In this document: one piece after another, positions 37,824-46,637 of the stretch
Numbering within the stretch: the stretch's first letter is position 1
Layout: each line of letters begins with the position of its first letter
Source: Verrucomicrobiota bacterium
Lineage (GTDB): Bacteria; Verrucomicrobiota; Verrucomicrobiia; Limisphaerales; J093
NCBI GenBank assembly: GCA_016716505.1
Contig: JADJWF010000011.1
Span: 682,001 to 746,000, forward strand
Length of the DNA: 64,000 nt
Reading direction: 5' to 3'
The notes under the pieces: generated by a model
Seen by the model: only the letters and a program-made list of their open reading frames with translations
The model's database searches: none
Told to the model about the DNA's origin: nothing
Program-made: the position numbers and the translations under genes

Positions 37824-38372
37824 ATGATTCGCGAGCGCGTCGGCGATGCCGAAGAACGCGAGGGCGTTGACGCGATCGAAGCTGTCGAGCTGTTGCTCGG
37901 CAAACTTGATGGCGAGCGGGTCATCGGGGATTCGGACTTGGCCCGGCTCTACGGCGTGCCCACAAAGCGGCTCAGTGAGCCGGTCCGGCGCCACGCGGAG
38001 CGCTCTCCGCCGGACTTCTGCTTCCGGGTTGAAGCCCGGGAAGTTGCGAGCTCAAGCCACGGTGGCAGGCGCACCGGCCCGTGCGCCTTCACTGAACCCG
38101 GTGCGATCGTGGACGCCAACGTCCTGAACAGCCCGCAGGCCGTGCGGATGAGCGTGTTCGTCGTGCGGGCGTTCCTGAAGATGCGAGCGGCCCTGACTAA
38201 CACGCGCCAACTGGCGAAAAAGCGGGACGACCTCGAAGCTGAGTTGAAAAGTCGCCTCGACGTGCCTGAGACAGCCATTGTGGAGATCCTCGAGAGGGTA
38301 ATGATCCTCCTCGACTCGCCTCCCGACGCCTGGCCCACCGCCACGTCCGCCCCGCCGTGCTTGTTCCCGTAA
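37824..38372 (+). CDS. Divergent ORF6N-domain protein
   Basis: 182 aa starting 4 bp after the cupin stop. It has the ORF6N pattern: VIGDSDLARLYGVPTKRLSEPVRRHAERSPPDFCFRV, then CAFTEPGAIVDANVL, then VRMSVFVVRAFLKMRAAL. ORF6N is the DNA-binding domain of phage KilA-N/antirepressor-type proteins but is also widespread on chromosomes. The middle is shortened compared with the usual domain, and the C-terminus loses the normal basic tail, so the gene may be decaying. No phage genes are nearby. Confidence 0.7.
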   Translation: MIRERVGDAEEREGVDAIEAVELLLGKLDGERVIGDSDLARLYGVPTKRLSEPVRRHAERSPPDFCFRVEAREVASSSHGGRRTGPCAFTEPGAIVDANVLNSPQAVRMSVFVVRAFLKMRAALTNTRQLAKKRDDLEAELKSRLDVPETAIVEILERVMILLDSPPDAWPTATSAPPCLFP

Positions 38373-39022
38373 GCGATAGCGACGAAGGCTTCGAACGGCT
38401 GCGGGGGGAACCTCTTTCCCCACTGCCCTTGGCGGTTGGATCGGTGGCATATCGCTCAGGCCGTCCGCACCTCCACCAAGCCGGACCAGGCGGAATTCTG
38501 TCGCCTCCTGACGCCTGATCCGGAACGCCGACAGCGAGGCGGCGTGGGAGATCCTGCGCACCCGTCCTTGGCGGCGCCGACGGTCCAAGACGTTTCGCGC
38601 CCTCTTCGGCTACCTCTTGGGCAACCGGGAGGGGACTGAAGCCCGGCACCACATGCCCGTCGCGCTCCGCCGCCTCCGCAGACGCCCCCGCGGTCAAGGC
38701 AGGTTCCGGCGCCGTCGGGAAAAACATCGAGATCATTATCCACCGGTGCTGCAAACGCCCGGACCGGCGCTGGCATCTGGAGCGGGCCGCCCCGCTACTG
38801 GCTCTCCACCTACTCCACGCCCGGCCGAAAGTCAGAAACACCTGGTGGAAAACCCAACCCCAATTCCATCCCAAACCCAATCCGCCTTGGTCGCCCACCC
38901 CCGACTGACAGTTGACGAACACGACCGCCGATTTGGGGTGGGCACGGGTGGCTTGACTTCCCGAAACCCGCTCTCCATTTTGCGGTTTTGCCATTTCCAA
39001 CAGAACAGGAAATCTCCGCGTC
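38373..39022 (+). other. Long intergenic region upstream of acnA
   Basis: 650 bp with no convincing gene. One plus-strand stretch near 38519-38640 reads ADSEAAWEILRTRPWRRRRSKTFRALFGY, followed by a stop, and may be a coding remnant. Antisense frames look random. The acnA promoter must lie near the right end. Confidence 0.4.
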
Positions 39023-41848
39023 ATGAGCGAACCACATATCGTCACGGCTGCCCTGCGACCCTTTGACCCCGGCTCCGGCGGGCGGGGCAGCCTCTATTCT
39101 CTGCCCGCGCTGGAGCAGGCCGGCTTGGGGGCGATCTCGCGCCTGCCCGTTTCGCTGCGTCTGGTCCTTGAATCGGTGCTGCGCAACTGCGATGGCCAGA
39201 GGGTCACCGAACAGAACGTGCGCGATCTGGCGGCGTGGCAACCGAACGCGCCGCGCGTGGCGGAAATCCCGTTCGTGGTCGCGCGGATCGTGTTGCAGGA
39301 CTTCACCGGCGTGCCTCTCCTGGTGGATTTGGCCGCGATGCGCTCGGCGGTGCATCGCCTCGGGAAATCGCCGAAGATTGTCGAGCCCCTGGTCCCGGTG
39401 GACTTGGTCGTGGATCATTCGGTCCAGGTGGATTTTCACGGCACGCCCCAGGCAATGACCCTCAACTTGGAGATGGAGTTCAACCGCAATCGCGAGCGCT
39501 ACCAGTTCCTCAAGTGGGGGATGCAGGCTTTCGAGACGTTCAAGGTGGTGCCGCCGGGCATCGGCATCGTGCATCAGGTGAATCTCGAGTATCTGGCCAA
39601 AGGCGTCCTCGAAAAGAACGGCGTGTACTATCCCGACACCTTGGTGGGTACGGACTCCCACACCACGATGATCAACGGCCTCGGGGTGGTGGGCTGGGGC
39701 GTTGGTGGCATCGAGGCGGAGGCCGGCATGCTCGGGCAGCCGGTGTACTTCCTTACGCCGGATGTCGTGGGCGTACACCTCACGGGCAATCTCCGGGAAG
39801 GGGTGACGGCCACCGACGTGGCGCTGACCGTGACGCAAATGCTCCGCAAGGCGAAGGTGGTGGGCAAATTCGTCGAGTTCTTCGGACCGGGCGCCGCTGC
39901 TCTCCCCGTGGTGGACCGGGCCACGATCGCAAACATGGCGCCCGAGTACGGTGCCACGATGGGCTTCTTCCCGATTGACGGCGAGTGCGTGAACTATCTG
40001 CGCGCCACCGGCCGCAGCGAGGAACTTTGCCGCGCCTACGAGGCGTATTACCGGGCCCAAGGGCTCTTTGGCATGCCGCAGAAGGGGGACATTGCCTACT
40101 CGCAGGAACTTGAACTGGACCTTGGTAGCGTCACGTCCAGCGTCGCCGGACCCAAGCGGCCGCAGGATCGCATCGAACTGCCGTCGCTCAAGCGCACGTT
40201 CATCGAATTGCTCTCCAAACCGGTGTCCGAAGGCGGGTACGGCAAGCCCGCCGGCGAACTCACCCGGTCGGTTCAGGTCAAAGGCTACAAGCGCACGGCG
40301 TTTCATCCGGAGTGGCGGGCGGGTCTTCAAAACGCGGCCGTGGATCCCAGTGAAAGCGAGATGCGCGACCAGCATCCGGCTCCCGACAACATGGTGGTCA
40401 CCAAGGACGAGTTGAAGTGCGAACTGCGCCACGGCTCGGTGCTGATCGCCTCGATCACGAGTTGCACCAACACGTCGAATCCCAGCGTCATGCTCGCGGC
40501 CGGCCTGCTGGCGCGGAAGGCGGTCGAGCGGGGCCTGAGCGTATCCTCGACCGTGAAGACCTCACTGGCGCCGGGCTCGCGGGTGGTGACGGACTACCTG
40601 AACCGCACGGGACTGCAGGCGTACCTCGACCAGTTGGGATTCAACCTCGTGGGTTACGGCTGCGCCACATGCATTGGGAATTCCGGTCCGCTGGAAGCCC
40701 ACCTGGAGGAAGCGGTGGTCGAAAACGACCTGGTCGCAGCGTCGGTGCTGTCGGGCAATCGCAACTTTGAGGCCCGGGTGCATCAAAGCCTCAAGGCCAA
40801 CTTCCTGATGTCGCCGCCCCTGGTGGTCGCCTTCGCCATCGCCGGGCGGGTGGACATTGACCTGACCAACGACCCGCTGGGTGTCGGCCGGGATGGCAAG
40901 CCCGTGTACCTGCGGGATGTCTGGCCAAGTCTCGCGGAGGTCCGCTCCCTGCTCCAAGAGGCACTCCGCCCGGAAGTGTTCCGTGAGCTTTATCGCGACT
41001 TCGCGGCCCAAAACCCCAAGTGGAACGAAATCCCGGCCACCGTTGGCGAAGTCTATGCCTGGGACCCCAACAGCACCTACATTCAGGAACCGCCGTTCTT
41101 CAAGGACTTCACCCGGCGACCGCACGCGATCGGCGAAATCAAGGGGGCGCGCTGTCTGGCCATCTTTGGGGACAGCGTCACCACCGACCACATCTCGCCG
41201 GCCGGCGCGATCAAGAAGGATTCCCCGGCGGGCAAGTACCTGCGCGACCATCACATTAGCGTCGAGGAATTCAACAGCTACGGCTCCCGGCGGGGCAACG
41301 ACCGCGTCATGACCCGCGGCACGTTCGCCAACGTCCGCATCAAGAACCTGATGCTCGGCGGCGAAGAAGGCGGGTTCACGCTGATCCAGCCGAGCGGAGA
41401 GAAGATGACGATTTACGGCGCCGCCATGCAGTACGCGGAGAGCAAGACGCCGCTGATCGTGCTGGCGGGGCAGGAGTACGGGACGGGCAGTTCGCGCGAC
41501 TGGGCCGCGAAGGGGCCGGCGCTGCTCGGGGTGAAGGCTGTGGTAGCCCAGAGCTTTGAGCGGATTCATCGTTCCAACCTGGTCGGGATGGGGGTGCTGC
41601 CGCTCCAGTTTCCGGAGGGGGTCAATGCTCAAACGCTCCGCTTGGACGGATCGGAAGTGTACGAGGTGCAGGGCCTTGGGCCCAATCTCAAGCCCCAGCA
41701 GGAACTGAAGCTCTGGATTCGACGCGCCAGCGGCGCGGTCGAGACGGTGCCGGTGCGCTGCCGGATTGATACCCCCATCGAGGTCGAGTACTACCATCAC
41801 GGGGGCATCTTGCCTTACGTGTTGCGGCACTTGTTGGCGAAGGCCTGA
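39023..41848 (+). CDS. acnA: Aconitate hydratase A
   Basis: 941 aa, full length for the AcnA/IRP type. It interconverts citrate and isocitrate through a [4Fe-4S] cluster. The cluster cysteines are in ITSCTNTSNP (about C481) and GYGCATCIGNSG (about C546 and C549). The swivel domain has GTGSSRDWAAKGP. The N-terminal signature GTDSHTTMINGLGVVGWGVGG is intact. The gene is single, with a large hairpin directly downstream. icd is also in the window, so two consecutive TCA-cycle steps lie within 12 kb but are not in one operon. Confidence 0.97.
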   Translation: MSEPHIVTAALRPFDPGSGGRGSLYSLPALEQAGLGAISRLPVSLRLVLESVLRNCDGQRVTEQNVRDLAAWQPNAPRVAEIPFVVARIVLQDFTGVPLLVDLAAMRSAVHRLGKSPKIVEPLVPVDLVVDHSVQVDFHGTPQAMTLNLEMEFNRNRERYQFLKWGMQAFETFKVVPPGIGIVHQVNLEYLAKGVLEKNGVYYPDTLVGTDSHTTMINGLGVVGWGVGGIEAEAGMLGQPVYFLTPDVVGVHLTGNLREGVTATDVALTVTQMLRKAKVVGKFVEFFGPGAAALPVVDRATIANMAPEYGATMGFFPIDGECVNYLRATGRSEELCRAYEAYYRAQGLFGMPQKGDIAYSQELELDLGSVTSSVAGPKRPQDRIELPSLKRTFIELLSKPVSEGGYGKPAGELTRSVQVKGYKRTAFHPEWRAGLQNAAVDPSESEMRDQHPAPDNMVVTKDELKCELRHGSVLIASITSCTNTSNPSVMLAAGLLARKAVERGLSVSSTVKTSLAPGSRVVTDYLNRTGLQAYLDQLGFNLVGYGCATCIGNSGPLEAHLEEAVVENDLVAASVLSGNRNFEARVHQSLKANFLMSPPLVVAFAIAGRVDIDLTNDPLGVGRDGKPVYLRDVWPSLAEVRSLLQEALRPEVFRELYRDFAAQNPKWNEIPATVGEVYAWDPNSTYIQEPPFFKDFTRRPHAIGEIKGARCLAIFGDSVTTDHISPAGAIKKDSPAGKYLRDHHISVEEFNSYGSRRGNDRVMTRGTFANVRIKNLMLGGEEGGFTLIQPSGEKMTIYGAAMQYAESKTPLIVLAGQEYGTGSSRDWAAKGPALLGVKAVVAQSFERIHRSNLVGMGVLPLQFPEGVNAQTLRLDGSEVYEVQGLGPNLKPQQELKLWIRRASGAVETVPVRCRIDTPIEVEYYHHGGILPYVLRHLLAKA

Positions 41849-41872
41849 CCGCCTCACACCACGGGACGTGAG

Positions 41873-41907
41873 CGAGCCGGCGGGGGATCCACTTCCCCGC
41901 CGGCTCG
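41873..41907 (+). terminator. Large GC hairpin after acnA
   Basis: CGAGCCGGCGGGG pairs with CCCCGCCGGCTCG through a short ATCCACT loop, 25 bp after the acnA stop. The following CGGCTTTGTG is only a weak U-tract. Confidence 0.7.
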
Positions 41908-42087
41908 CGGCTTTGTGCGCCCCGTCGGGCCGGCGACGTGGAGGGATGCGTCGCCGGCACGGAACCCGTGACCGCCCTTCCTGGTTCCGACGCGAGTTCG
42001 CGAAGGGCGGAGCAGGAAAAACTTCCGGCGAGGCCAAGATTTGGCGAGCCAAGGCGCGGACCGGGCAGTATCCTCCGCGTCGAAAGC

Positions 42088-42855
42088 ATGCAGGACAGGA
42101 CCGGCCATGACTGCCCACCGGGTGTGACACGGACGCTCCGGGAGTGTTCTTTGTTTCGCGGCGTGCCCGCCTCCACCGTGAAGCGCATCGCGGCGTTCAC
42201 CGTCGTCAAGCATCTCGCCAAAGGGGATTACCTGTTCCACCGGGGCTCGCCGGCCCACGGGGTTTTCATCGTTCGCCACGGCGCGGTGAAACTTCACCGC
42301 GTCAACCTCCTCGGGCGGGAGCAGGTGATCCACGTGTTCCGCCCCGGGGAGTCGTTTGGGGAGGAGTCGCTGGTGGCCGAGGGCGGGTGCCCGGCCGATG
42401 CCTGCGCCACGGAACCGGCGGAAGTGCTGCTCATTCAACGGCGCGGCTTTCTGGCGATGCTGAAAAGCCAGCCCGAACTCGCCTTGTGCCTGCTCCGGGC
42501 CATGGATCACCAGGTCAAACTGCTCGTCGGTCTGTTGGACGATCTGACGCTCAAGGACGTCAAGACCCGGTTCGCCCGGTGGCTTCTCCACCACTGCCCC
42601 GATCCCGCAAGCCCCGACCCGATCGCCTTCCAATTCCCCGGCACCAAACGGGTGCTCGCCGCCGAGTTGGGCACCGTGAGCGAAACGCTCTCACGCACGG
42701 TGGCGAAATTCCGCGATTGGAACCTGCTCGCGGTCCACGGCAACTCGATTACGCTGCTCAGCCCGCGACGGCTGACCCGCATGATAGCCGGGACGTGTTG
42801 TTCGCCGGAGGGCCGTGCAGGAACACCGTCGCACACCTCCTTCGCCCGGCGCTGA
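42088..42855 (+). CDS. Crp/Fnr-family transcriptional regulator
   Basis: 255 aa from the ATG at 42088. An N-terminal cyclic-nucleotide-binding-fold sensor (about 15-130: FTVVKHLAKGDYLFHRG, VFRPGESFGEESLVAEGG) is followed by the dimer helix (LLRAMDHQVKLLVGLLDDL) and a winged helix (KRVLAAELGTVSETLSRTVAKF). Cysteines occur near the N-terminus and in GGCPADACAT but not in the classic FNR four-Cys spacing, so an Fe-S oxygen sensor is possible but not shown. The recognition helix SETLSRTVAKF resembles the Crp/Fnr SRTL..L type. It could act on sites such as the TTGAT-N4-AGCAA element at 60480. Confidence 0.9.
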   Translation: MQDRTGHDCPPGVTRTLRECSLFRGVPASTVKRIAAFTVVKHLAKGDYLFHRGSPAHGVFIVRHGAVKLHRVNLLGREQVIHVFRPGESFGEESLVAEGGCPADACATEPAEVLLIQRRGFLAMLKSQPELALCLLRAMDHQVKLLVGLLDDLTLKDVKTRFARWLLHHCPDPASPDPIAFQFPGTKRVLAAELGTVSETLSRTVAKFRDWNLLAVHGNSITLLSPRRLTRMIAGTCCSPEGRAGTPSHTSFARR

Positions 42856-42976
42856 CACCGGACCGCTCACGCAGGCGGCTTCCGCCGAACCGGGAAAGGC
42901 AGGGGGCGGTGCCTTTGGGGCCGGGCACAGCGAACTGCCCCGAGCGGTGGGTACCGGAGTGTGATTCCCTTGGCCG

Positions 42977-43663
42977 TCAGGAGCCGCCCGCCCCGATCCA
43001 AGCCACCTCAAGACGAAACGGCCCGGCCTGCTTATCCGAAATCAGCAAGCCCACGGACACGATGCGCCGCGGATCCAGCGGCGGCTCGCCGGCCAGGGTT
43101 CGACCGCGAAACGTTGGCACAAACGATTCGAGCGGCAGTCGAAATTCCTGCCACACCCCGGCCGTGGTGGTGAACGCCGCTTGGTAAAGCGGCGCGGCCG
43201 GATCGGTCGAGGCGCGCACCGTCAGCTTGTAGCGCCGGCCGTCACCCCGCGCGCGGACGACCAGCGCCTGACAGCCGACCAAATCCCACCGGCCAGGCGA
43301 CGACCGGACCGAGGCAAACCCGCCATTGTTTTCGAGCGACACCGTGCCGGAAAAAACCGCTACATCCCCTTCCGCCAGAAAGCGGCTCGACGACACCCCG
43401 CCCATCACGTCGTCATTCACCACCTGCCAGTTCGCGAGGGGCCCGGGGCGGCTGAAATCGAAGATCGTCTGGTCGGCAGGTAAAGCAGGCATGGTGAACA
43501 GCAGCGGGCAGCAGGAGAAAAGGGCCAATCGTCGCCAAATCGGGCGGGTCAGCGCGATGCCCCAGAGCAGCGTGGTCAATGGTCGTGTCCGAAACACCCG
43601 TGCAACGTAGCCCAAGTTCGTCACTTCCAACACCGGGTAGTGCGGAAGCGCCCATCGTTTCAT
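42977..43663 (-). CDS. CIA30-family protein
   Basis: About 228 aa from the ATG at 43663; the true start may be further downstream, since residues 25-50 (IWRRLALFSCCPLLFTMPALPA) look like a signal peptide. The C-terminal about 170 residues match the CIA30 (complex I intermediate-associated protein 30) beta-jellyroll: FDFSRPGPLANWQVVNDDVMGGVSSS, LENNGGFASVRS, YKLTVRAST, EFRLPLESFVPTFRGR. The jellyroll may bind carbohydrate in bacterial versions. Function unknown; exported by inference. Confidence 0.85.
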   Translation of the reverse strand: MKRWALPHYPVLEVTNLGYVARVFRTRPLTTLLWGIALTRPIWRRLALFSCCPLLFTMPALPADQTIFDFSRPGPLANWQVVNDDVMGGVSSSRFLAEGDVAVFSGTVSLENNGGFASVRSSPGRWDLVGCQALVVRARGDGRRYKLTVRASTDPAAPLYQAAFTTTAGVWQEFRLPLESFVPTFRGRTLAGEPPLDPRRIVSVGLLISDKQAGPFRLEVAWIGAGGS

Positions 43664-43898
43664 CGAGGCCGCCGGGCGGCGATGGCGCACGATCCCGCGT
43701 CGCCGTTCTCGCATCTGGCGGGTCGAAACTTCTGAATGCGGGTCGTTGTTGCACATGGAGCGTACGGCCGAAGGACCGCTTCCCCCGACCGTCGCCCATC
43801 AGGGCAAATCCCCCAATCTCGACGAGGACACACGCACGGACTGGCAGCAGGTCGCCGATCTGCTGCAAGGACAGAAAAACCACGGTCCCAGCGACCAG

Positions 43899-44573
43899 CT
43901 AAACCGTTCCCCAGCCCGGTGGAGGCAGTGCGACCTGCTCGTCGGTTTTGGACTGGGCTACCTTTTCCATGCTGCGGGAGAGCCAGACGAACATCTCCAC
44001 GAAGTTCAGCCCGATGAGCTTCACCGGCGTGCGCACGACAATCTCCGCCAGCTTCGCCATGTCCGCGCCCTCGACGCCCACGGCAAAAAAGGCGACGCGC
44101 TTGGCGGCCTCGTCAGCCTTGAGGCGTTGGGCGGCCTGCTGGACGACACTCTCCGGTTCGCCCTGCGGTTCCCCATCGGTGATCATGAAGACCCAGGGGC
44201 GATAGTAGGCCACGCCGTTCTGCCGGTACCGAGCCTTGCGCGCCTGGATCAGGTCCAGCGCCTTGTGAATCGCGCTGCCCATGAAGGTCTGGCCCTGGGC
44301 CGAAAGCTCGGGCGGGTTGAATTGGTCCACCGTCACGAAGTCCTGCACCACCTTGACTTCGTTGTCGAAGGTGACCACGGCGATCTCCACGCGGCGCGAG
44401 GCGAGCGGGTCCTTGGTGATGTCGTTTTTGAAAGCCACCAGCCCCTTGCTTAACGCCTCGATCGGCTCGCCCCGCATCGAACCGGAGGTGTCGAGCAGCA
44501 GCACGCAGGGGCAGCGCGGTTCAGGGTTCTCGGCGAACTCGACGGCGTCTTCCAGTTTGATGTGCTCGCTCAT
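43899..44573 (-). CDS. TerY-like von Willebrand factor A protein
   Basis: 224 aa, a single VWA domain. The MIDAS motif DTSGSMRGEPIEAL is followed by the conserved Thr in QTFMGSAIHKAL and Asp in MITDGEPQGEPES. The length and the end (SRSMEKVAQSKTDEQVALPPP) match TerY-type cytosolic VWA proteins. TerY genes usually sit beside PP2C-phosphatase and kinase genes in tellurite/stress or conflict-like clusters; none is nearby here. Confidence 0.9.
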   Translation of the reverse strand: MSEHIKLEDAVEFAENPEPRCPCVLLLDTSGSMRGEPIEALSKGLVAFKNDITKDPLASRRVEIAVVTFDNEVKVVQDFVTVDQFNPPELSAQGQTFMGSAIHKALDLIQARKARYRQNGVAYYRPWVFMITDGEPQGEPESVVQQAAQRLKADEAAKRVAFFAVGVEGADMAKLAEIVVRTPVKLIGLNFVEMFVWLSRSMEKVAQSKTDEQVALPPPGWGTV

Positions 44574-44771
44574 GGCTGGAGTCCTTTCGACCGCACCGCC
44601 AGCCAGGATCGTTCACGGCGACGATCGCAGGCGCAGTGGCGCCTGCTTGTAGGCAGGGCGGGCGGGGTTGGCAAGCGTAACGGCGGCGGCACCGGCGTTC
44701 TGGAAGGTGGGCCTGCCCGCTGGAACGAGAGTCCCGTGGCTGGATTCGATGCTGGGCGCGAGCGACACCGA

Positions 44772-46211
44772 TCAATCACGGAGATGGATGAGGCACGGGC
44801 CGGTGGTGGCGGGCGAGCACTCGTACCATTGTCCGGGGCGACTGGCGGGCAAAGACGCGAGCCGGCCGGTGGCGGGATCGTACTCGGTGGCGGTGAGCGG
44901 CTGGGCGCTGCCGCGCAGGTCAATCCGCACGGGTCCGGGCGCGGGCGCGTAGATGAGGAGTTCGGGGCGGTTGCCGTCCAGCTTGGCGAGGCAGTAGCGG
45001 GTGCTCGACAGATCCGGTTGGGGGGTCATCGCGCCGAGGTTGATGCGCTCGGCCCACCAGCGCGTCTGGCCGAGGGCGCGCCGGAGCGGCTCCCACTTCG
45101 AGGGGTTGCCCGCGCCGAACGTGATGCCGTCGTACGGGTCCATAAACAGGACGTTGTGGCCGCGGAGGAAGCTTTTCCACGCCCAGTCCGGGCTGCCGCC
45201 GATGCCCCAGAGATGATCGGTATCGTTGAGCACCACCTTGCGGCCGTCAGCGGGCGGCGGGTCGTCCCGATAACCGCCATCGGGGTTCGGCGAAATCCAG
45301 TCCGCCGGACTGTCAAAGAGCGTCTGGTTGCGGCCTCCTCTGTATTGGAAGGTGATGCCGATGGGATGGACGCGGCCGCGCTGCTCCTCCTCCGCCCGGA
45401 TGAAGCGGATGAAATGGTATTGCCAATCTGTCGAGCCCGGATGGTTTTCGTTGGAGATTTCGTAGAGGACGTTGTCCAGATCGTTCACGGCTTCGATCAC
45501 CCGGCGAACGTACGCCTCCTGGAGCTTGAGCGTGGCGGGATTCGTGAGCGTGTGGATTTCGAGGCCCTTCCCGTCGCCATCCACGTCGCCCCGGACCTGC
45601 TGAAGGTTGTTGGCGGGATGAAACGGGTGGCCTTCGTAGGCGCCGTGGGCGTGCTGCATGGCCCAACCCTCGAAGAGCATGATCGAGACGTAAATACCGC
45701 GCCGACCGGCGGCCTGGACGCGCGTTCGCAGTCGGTCGAGGTAGTCGGGGTTGAATCGAGAGAGATCAAACTTGGGCTTGCCATCCAGGGCGGAGCCGGG
45801 GCCGCTGCGCGGCCAGGGCTGCGGAGAGGCGTGGTACCGCATCCGGCGTCCGCCTTCATCAATGTCGCAGACGGTGTGTTCCCACGTCCACAAGCGGATG
45901 AAGTTGTGGCCGTGGCGGGCCAGGAAGTCGAGGTAGGCGGCGAAGTCGAATGCCGGGGGCGGATCGGTCAATCCCTGGTCCACCAGGTTCGGCCAGGTGT
46001 GAGCCCCGGTGAGATAGACAACCCGGCCGGTGGCGTCCGCGAAGTAGCGCGGGTTCGAGGCATGGACGCGGAGCGGGCCGCGCGTGGGGGACGACTCGGG
46101 CAGGGGAAGCGGTTCGTCCACCGCGGCCGATGTCTGTGAGAACGCCCTGCGGGTGGAGCCGAAGGCCAGTGAAGCCGTAAGGCCAAGGAAGCGGCGGCGG
46201 GTGGTCTTCAT
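44772..46211 (-). CDS. Tat-exported putative glycoside hydrolase
   Basis: 479 aa. The ATG at 46211 gives a Tat signal (TTRRRFLGLTASLAFGS). The body resembles a TIM-barrel glycosidase: YLDFLARHGHNFIRLWTWEH, VLYEISNENHPGSTDW with a likely catalytic Glu in the NEN motif, and NDTDHLWGIGGSPDWAWK; a small beta domain closes the protein (LLIYAPAPGPVRIDL ... TEYDPATGRL). It is akin to GH5/DUF4038-like families, but I cannot assign a CAZy family. It faces xseB divergently, 138 bp away. Confidence 0.75.
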   Translation of the reverse strand: MKTTRRRFLGLTASLAFGSTRRAFSQTSAAVDEPLPLPESSPTRGPLRVHASNPRYFADATGRVVYLTGAHTWPNLVDQGLTDPPPAFDFAAYLDFLARHGHNFIRLWTWEHTVCDIDEGGRRMRYHASPQPWPRSGPGSALDGKPKFDLSRFNPDYLDRLRTRVQAAGRRGIYVSIMLFEGWAMQHAHGAYEGHPFHPANNLQQVRGDVDGDGKGLEIHTLTNPATLKLQEAYVRRVIEAVNDLDNVLYEISNENHPGSTDWQYHFIRFIRAEEEQRGRVHPIGITFQYRGGRNQTLFDSPADWISPNPDGGYRDDPPPADGRKVVLNDTDHLWGIGGSPDWAWKSFLRGHNVLFMDPYDGITFGAGNPSKWEPLRRALGQTRWWAERINLGAMTPQPDLSSTRYCLAKLDGNRPELLIYAPAPGPVRIDLRGSAQPLTATEYDPATGRLASLPASRPGQWYECSPATTGPCLIHLRD

Positions 46212-46349
46212 GCGGAAAGGCTGCCCCGGGGAGACCGGCGGGGAAAGATGAATCGGCGCCTCGGGCGCGTTCTCCGGAAGCCCACCTCGAAGCCACGCCA
46301 AGGGCAAACCGCTGGACGATGGGAGGGGTTTGTTCTACGTTTCGCGGCG

Positions 46350-46637
46350 ATGTCAAAAGCGGCCCGTTCTTCCGCTGCGAACCCGACGCCTCCGCCCGAA
46401 CTCCCGTACGAAGAGGCGTTGGCGCGTCTTGAAGCGGTGGTGGACTCGATGGAATCCGGGGATTTGCCCCTCGAGTCGTTGCTCGCCAAGTACGAGGAAG
46501 GCGTGAAGCTGGCGGAGATCTGTCAGGCGCGTCTGCGGGCGGCTGAGGGCCGCATCCAGCAATTGGAAAAGAACGCCGCGGGCGAGCCAGTGCTGCGCCC
46601 GTTTGACCCGGACGCCGAATCTGATTCGCAAGCATGA
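46350..46637 (+). CDS. xseB: Exodeoxyribonuclease VII small subunit
   Basis: 95 aa. Core motif YEEALARLEAVVDSMESGD, then LESLLAKYEEGVKLAEIC, the two-helix hairpin of XseB. An ATG at 46350 starts the Ala/Pro-rich N-terminus. The stop overlaps the dxs start (ATGA), giving translational coupling. The large subunit XseA is not in the window. Confidence 0.94.
   Translation: MSKAARSSAANPTPPPELPYEEALARLEAVVDSMESGDLPLESLLAKYEEGVKLAEICQARLRAAEGRIQQLEKNAAGEPVLRPFDPDAESDSQA

Noticed and set aside
44562..46139. A 525-codon plus-strand frame over the putative glycosidase gene
   Set aside because: It is antisense to a gene with a Tat signal and a glycosidase-like barrel; its own product has no recognisable domain.
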